Origin: Chiayiivirga flava
GTDB lineage: Bacteria > Pseudomonadota > Gammaproteobacteria > Xanthomonadales > Xanthomonadaceae
Direction: 5' to 3'
Length of the DNA stretch: 64,000 nucleotides
Assembly (NCBI RefSeq): GCF_014202825.1
Contig: NZ_JACHHP010000001.1
Coordinates: forward strand, 496,001 to 560,000
Below the pieces are notes generated by a model, which was not told the DNA's origin, ran no database searches, and saw only the letters and a program-made list of their open reading frames with translations. A program made the translations under genes and the position numbers. Positions 59,164 to 64,000 of this stretch are shown here, one piece after another. Positions within the stretch are counted from its first letter, which is position 1, and every line of letters starts with the position of its first letter.

Positions 59164-61623
59164 TTACTCGTGCCGCAGCGCGACCAGCGGATCGATGCGC
59201 GTCGCGCGCCGCGCCGGCAGCCAGCACGAGAACAGCGCGATCGCCGCGAGCAGCACCGGGACCAGCAGGAAGATCACCGGATCGGCACCACCGACACCGA
59301 ACAGCTGCGTGCGCATCGCCTGCCCGCCGGCAAACGCACCGACCAGCCCGAGGCCGAGACCGATGCCGGTGAGCCACGCGCCGTGGCGCAGGATCAATGC
59401 CAGGATCTGCGAACGCCCCGCACCGATCGCCATGCGCACGCCGAGTTCGCCGGTGCGCTGGCCGACCGAATACGCCAGCACGCCGTAGATGCCGATGGCA
59501 GACAGCACCAGCGCCACCACCGCGAAGATGCCGAGCAGCACCATCGGCGCGCGCTGGTTGTTGAGCGAGCGCGAGATGCGTTCGTCCAGCGTCTGCACGC
59601 CGAACAGCGACTGCTCCGGATCGAATGCAAGCACCGCCTCGCGGATCGCGGCGTTGAGCGTCTGCGGCGGCACGTTCGCCTTCACCACCAGCGCACCGGA
59701 ACTCTGCGGTGCCTGTGCCACGGGCCAGTAGATGGTTTCCTTCTCGACATTTTCGCCCAGGCGCCCGTGCTTGATCGTCCCGACGACGCCGACGATCGTC
59801 GCCCACGGCAGGTCCGCGTCCGGATCGGAGCTGCCGCGGCGCACGCGTTTGCCGAGCGGATCCTGGCCGGGGAAGTAACGCTCGGCCATGAACTCGTCGA
59901 TGATCACCACCGGCGCGCCGTCGGCGCGATCGCGCGCGTCGAACAGGCGGCCGCGCTTGAGCGCGATGCCCATCGTGCCGAAGTAGTCGCCTTCGACCTG
60001 GCGCTGCATCGCGTGCGGCGGCGACGTGCCTTCGGCCACTTCGAGGCCTTCGATGCTGTAGCTGCCGGACGAGTTGTTGCCGGAGAACGGCAGCGTGCTG
60101 GTGTACGCTGCCGACTGCACGCCCGGGATCGTTTCGAGCCGGTCGACGATCTGCTCCAGCGCGCGCGCCTGCGCAGCGCCATCGACGTACTTCGTCTCGG
60201 GCAGGTCGATCAGCGCGGTGGCGACGCCATCGCTGCGGAACCCCGGATCCTGCGACTGCAGCAGGTGGAAGCTCTTGAGCAGCAGGCCTGCGCCGATCAG
60301 CAGCGTGGTGGCCAGTGCGATCTGCGCCACGACGAGCACGTTGCGCGACGCCGCCGCGCGACGTCCGCCGCTGCCGAGGCGGCCGCCTTCCTTGATGGTG
60401 TCGTAGATGTTGAGGCGCAGCAGCGAGATCATCGGCAGGATCGCCGCGAGCCCGGCCGCGACGATGGTGACGAGCAGCGCGAAGCCGAGCACCGGCGCGT
60501 CCATGCGGAAGTCGTAGCCGGACTGGTTCGAGGTGATGCCGAGCAGCGGGAAGCCCGCGATGCTGCCCTTCGCCAGCAGCAGGCCGAGGCCGCCGCCGAT
60601 CGTCGCCAGCACCAGCGCGTCCACCAGCAGCTGCCGCGCGATGCGCCAGCGCGTGGCGCCGAGCGCGTTGCGCACCGAGATTTCCTTCTGCCTGGCCACC
60701 ACGCGCGTCAGCATCAGGTTGGCGACGTTGGCGCAGGCGATCAGCAGCACCATCAGCACCGCGCCCTGCAGCACGAGCAGCATGGTGCGGGTTTCGCCGA
60801 CCTGGTACTCGCGCAGCCACCTGGCGCGACCGGTGAAGCCGGTGGCGCCGACGAAGCCGGCGATGTCCGGGCCGAGCTGTTCGACGTTGGTGCGCACGAT
60901 CTGCGCCATTTCGGCGTCGACCTTCTCCAGCGTCGCTCCCGGCGCAAGCCGCGCGACGGAGCTGGAATACTCGTTGCCGCGCTCGTTCGCGCTCTTGAGT
61001 TCCGGCGTGAACGCGAACGGAACCCACGCACCGACGTTGCGGTTCGGGAAGTCGAAGCCCTCCGGCATCACCGCGAGTACGCGGTAGGGCTGCGCGTCGA
61101 GACGGATGTCGCGACCGACGATGGCGGGGTCGGCGTTGAAGCGGTTTTCCCACAGTGCGTGCGAGAGCACGATCACGCGATCGGCCCCGGGCGCTTCGTT
61201 TTCCTCGGAGAAAACGCGGCCCAGCGCGGGCTGCACCTGCAGCGTCGAGAACAGCGATGCGCTGGTGCGCAGCGCGACGAGCCGCTCCGGCGCGGCACCC
61301 GCGTCGGCAAGGTTGAAGCCGACGTTGTTGTAGATCGCGATGTCCTCGATCGACGGCGCCTGCGTCTTGCGGTCGAAGTAATCCGGGATCGAGGTGCCGG
61401 CGTCCTCGAGGCCCATCTTCGGATAGGTGTTGTGGACGATGGCGAGGCGGTCGCCGTCCTTGTAGGGCATGTCGCGCAGGTAGAGGCCGTCGATCACCGA
61501 GAAGATGGCGGTGTTGGCGCCGATGCCGAGCGCGAGCGTGGCCACCGCGATCAGCGTGAACATCGGCTGCGCCATGAGGGTGCGCAGGCTGTAGCGGAGT
61601 TCTTGCAGGAAGGTGGTGAGCAT
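59164..61623 (-). CDS. Duplicated MacB/FtsX-type ABC permease 6
   Basis: An 819-aa permease, first of the array after the proximal ATPase. N-terminus FLQELRYSLRTLMAQPMF, first helix LIAVATLALGIGANTAIFSV, ALWENRFNADPAIVGRDIRL in the first half, VLLIACANVANLMLTRVVAR in the middle, then DEFMAERYFPGQDPLGKRVR in the second half, and C-terminal RRATRIDPLVALRHE. A REP-like element lies in the 212-bp gap to the ATPase gene. Confidence 0.9.
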   Translation of the reverse strand: MLTTFLQELRYSLRTLMAQPMFTLIAVATLALGIGANTAIFSVIDGLYLRDMPYKDGDRLAIVHNTYPKMGLEDAGTSIPDYFDRKTQAPSIEDIAIYNNVGFNLADAGAAPERLVALRTSASLFSTLQVQPALGRVFSEENEAPGADRVIVLSHALWENRFNADPAIVGRDIRLDAQPYRVLAVMPEGFDFPNRNVGAWVPFAFTPELKSANERGNEYSSSVARLAPGATLEKVDAEMAQIVRTNVEQLGPDIAGFVGATGFTGRARWLREYQVGETRTMLLVLQGAVLMVLLIACANVANLMLTRVVARQKEISVRNALGATRWRIARQLLVDALVLATIGGGLGLLLAKGSIAGFPLLGITSNQSGYDFRMDAPVLGFALLVTIVAAGLAAILPMISLLRLNIYDTIKEGGRLGSGGRRAAASRNVLVVAQIALATTLLIGAGLLLKSFHLLQSQDPGFRSDGVATALIDLPETKYVDGAAQARALEQIVDRLETIPGVQSAAYTSTLPFSGNNSSGSYSIEGLEVAEGTSPPHAMQRQVEGDYFGTMGIALKRGRLFDARDRADGAPVVIIDEFMAERYFPGQDPLGKRVRRGSSDPDADLPWATIVGVVGTIKHGRLGENVEKETIYWPVAQAPQSSGALVVKANVPPQTLNAAIREAVLAFDPEQSLFGVQTLDERISRSLNNQRAPMVLLGIFAVVALVLSAIGIYGVLAYSVGQRTGELGVRMAIGAGRSQILALILRHGAWLTGIGLGLGLVGAFAGGQAMRTQLFGVGGADPVIFLLVPVLLAAIALFSCWLPARRATRIDPLVALRHE

Positions 61624-61732
61624 GGCGGTCTCTGGTGTGCTGGTGCGTGCGACGCTGGTCCGGTCGCGCGTGTCGCGGCGTTTGCGTTGGATGCGGCGGC
61701 GTGCGGGAGGGCTTACACGGAAGGCCGATTCC

Positions 61733-61830
61733 CCCGTCGTCCCGGCGAAAGCCGGGACCCAGCGGCGTTGCTCTGATGTGTGGAGCGGAAAGCAACGTCA
61801 CTGGGCCCCGGCTTTCGCCGGGGCGACGGG
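61733..61830. repeat. Paired REP-like inverted repeat, 39-bp arms
   Basis: Arms about 61733-61771 and 61792-61830 are imperfect reverse complements around a 20-bp spacer. Each has the CCCGGC-GAAA-GCCGGG palindrome. A T run follows on the plus strand. It sits inside the export cluster between the ATPase and permease 6 genes, where it could attenuate or stabilise the transcript. Confidence 0.85.
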
Positions 61831-61835
61831 CTTTT

Positions 61836-62603
<768 letters not shown>

Positions 62604-62643
62604 GGTCGTATCGTCTCGGTTGGCGTTTGCTTTGCTTCTGCTC

Positions 62644-62766
62644 CCTTCTCCCCGCGGGAGAAGGTGCCGAAGGCGGATGAGGGCGCCACGTTCGGTCTTG
62701 CGTCGAGGCGGCGTGCGAGGTGGCGCCCTCATCCGCCTGCCGGCACCTTCTCCCGGCGGGAGAAGG
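62644..62766. repeat. Inverted-repeat element between adaptor and ATPase genes
   Basis: Arms 62644-62689 and 62720-62766 are near-perfect reverse complements (a few single-base differences) around a 30-bp spacer. The core GGGAGAAGGTGCCG...GGCGGA is shared with the element at 26206-26404. It occupies most of the gap between the adaptor and ATPase genes. Confidence 0.8.
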
Positions 62767-62789
62767 ATTTCCTTCGTGTCGTGTTCTCG

Positions 62790-64000
62790 CTAGTTCAGGC
62801 GCAATCGGTCGTATTCGTCCCACTGCGAAGTGTCGCTGAGGATGATGCGGTCGCCCGGATTCAGACCCTGCTGCACTTCGATGAGGTTCACCGACGCGCG
62901 GCCCAGGCGCACCGGCACGCGGGTGGCGATCTCGCCTTCGGCGTCGAGCTTGAACAGGCGCACGTCGGATTCGGGCTGGCCGAACGCCGGGCGGCCGACG
63001 TAGAGCACGTCCGGCAGGCGTTCGATCTCGATGGTGCCGTCGACGGACAGGTCCGGACGCGCACCCGGCGGCAACGCGCCTTCGAGATCGACGTCGACGA
63101 GCACGGTGCCGTTCAACACCGCCGGATCGATGCGGATCACGCTGCCCGGCACGATGCCGTTGCGCGTATCGACCTTCACGCGCTGGCCGACTGTGACGTC
63201 CTTCACCTGCGTTTCGGGGATGCGCAGCTCGGCCATCAGCACGTCCGGGCGCGCGACCCGTGCGAGGTTGGTGCCGGCCACGACCTGCTGGCCCTCTTCC
63301 ACCGGCACCTGCTGCAGTACGCCGGCGATGCCCGCGCGCACCTTGAGGTTGTCGAGCTGGCGCTGGCGCAGCGCGGCGGTGTTGCGCAGCTGTTCGGTCC
63401 GGGCGCGGCGCGCATCGAGCTGCGCGTGCACCGTGTCGCGGAACTTGGCCATGCGCTCCTTCTCGATCTCCAGGCGCGTGCCGAGCGTCTGCGCGGCAAG
63501 CTCGCTGCGGCGGAAGTCGATCTTCGGAATGATGCCGCGGTCGGCAAGGGTCTTCTGCGCCTCGGCCTGCAGGCGCGCGGACTCGTAGTCGGCCTCGACG
63601 GCGGCGAAGCTCGCCTTCTGGTCGAGCACGGTGCTTTCCAGGGTCATGCGCTCGGCCGCGAGATCGGCCTCGGACGCGACCAGTTCGGACTGTGCCGCCA
63701 GCTGCGCCTCTTCCACTTCCGGATTGCTCAGCTCCAGGATGATGGTGTCCGGTTCGACGGTGGCGCCGGGCTTGACGACGATGCGTTCGACACGCGCCGC
63801 GGTCTCCGACGCGATCCAGCGGATCTCCTTCGGCGCCAGCACGCCGGGGCCGCGCACCTCGCGCAGCATCTCGCCGCGTTCGACGGTGCCGAGCCAGAGG
63901 CTGGACTGTTCCACCGACGGGGCCGCAGGATCGAGCCGCGCGAGGGCGACGCCCATTGCAACGAGGGCAACGAGGCCGATGCCGCCGAACAGGATCTGGC
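62790..64000 (-). CDS. HlyD/MacA-type periplasmic adaptor, 5' end outside window
   Basis: Membrane-fusion protein of an ABC export system. The frame is open to the right edge, and the codons before the internal ATG at 63956 encode a hydrophobic stretch (ILFGGIGLVALVAMGVALA), so the membrane anchor and start lie further right. Visible parts are a lipoyl/barrel segment (VERIVVKPGATVEPDTIILE), a long coiled-coil hairpin (about 120 residues, Ala/Glu/Arg-rich), the returning lipoyl half (RAGIAGVLQQVPVEEGQQVV), and the beta-barrel (IPETQVKDVTVGQRVKVDTR). It heads the visible operon. Confidence 0.9.
   Translation of the reverse strand, partial: QILFGGIGLVALVAMGVALARLDPAAPSVEQSSLWLGTVERGEMLREVRGPGVLAPKEIRWIASETAARVERIVVKPGATVEPDTIILELSNPEVEEAQLAAQSELVASEADLAAERMTLESTVLDQKASFAAVEADYESARLQAEAQKTLADRGIIPKIDFRRSELAAQTLGTRLEIEKERMAKFRDTVHAQLDARRARTEQLRNTAALRQRQLDNLKVRAGIAGVLQQVPVEEGQQVVAGTNLARVARPDVLMAELRIPETQVKDVTVGQRVKVDTRNGIVPGSVIRIDPAVLNGTVLVDVDLEGALPPGARPDLSVDGTIEIERLPDVLYVGRPAFGQPESDVRLFKLDAEGEIATRVPVRLGRASVNLIEVQQGLNPGDRIILSDTSQWDEYDRLRLN

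Overview
The window is a high-GC chromosomal segment with dense, mostly operonic genes, and it looks like a gammaproteobacterium of the Lysobacterales/Xanthomonadaceae (Lysobacter/Luteimonas-like). The main pointers are: the heat-shock block hrcA-grpE-dnaK-dnaJ with recN and dapB beside it and a HrcA that reads like the Xanthomonas protein; the frr-uppS-cdsA-dxr-rseP-bamA-skp-lpxD envelope block; and intergenic heptamer arrays and long inverted repeats of a kind I recall from this family. No rRNA, tRNA, CRISPR array, transposase or prophage gene was found. Species assignment is inference.

Left part (1-8926): the end of an Asp-rich repeat protein, dapB, the chaperone genes dnaJ-dnaK-grpE-hrcA (all minus strand, with a clear terminator between dnaK and dnaJ), a divergent DUF1801 gene and recN. 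Next (9049-20269) comes a one-direction catabolic cluster that reads as a full reductive pyrimidine degradation pathway: NCS1 permease (uptake), PreT/PreA (uracil/thymine to dihydropyrimidine), dihydropyrimidinase, a beta-ureidopropionase-type M20 hydrolase, omega-amino acid:pyruvate aminotransferase (beta-alanine to malonate semialdehyde) and a CoA-acylating semialdehyde dehydrogenase (to acetyl-CoA or propionyl-CoA). No dedicated regulator lies in it.

Region 20538-25250 (minus strand) is a signalling block: HisKA_2-type sensor kinase, ANTAR response regulator, an unrecognised 343-aa protein, a small Ras-like GTPase and two Roadblock/LC7 proteins. It recalls the Streptomyces conservons but has different parts, and it is the best candidate here for an undescribed system.

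Region 25440-36345 (plus strand) is essential housekeeping: pyrH, then a cation-diffusion-facilitator gene and an inverted-repeat element where a direct pyrH-frr junction is usual, then frr-uppS-cdsA-dxr-rseP-bamA-skp-lpxD with several 1-4 bp start/stop overlaps. Region 36388-43043 is polyhydroxybutyrate metabolism: class III synthase phaE-phaC (PhaE with a long basic tail), a 3-hydroxybutyrate-oligomer hydrolase with a lipoprotein signal and a 3-hydroxybutyrate dehydrogenase, plus an unknown membrane protein.

The right third (43091-64000) holds a LuxR-type regulator and, convergent to it, a minus-strand ABC export cluster: an HlyD-like adaptor (cut by the right edge), two MacB-type ATPases, six ~800-aa permeases of the duplicated MacB/FtsX architecture, and a sigma-54-type response regulator with GAFTDA in place of GAFTGA and no sensor kinase beside it. 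Paired REP-like inverted repeats are scattered at 12.3, 26.3, 48.9, 61.8 and 62.7 kb, and heptamer arrays of consensus GNGAKTC flank the dnaK terminator and follow the sigma-54 regulator gene.
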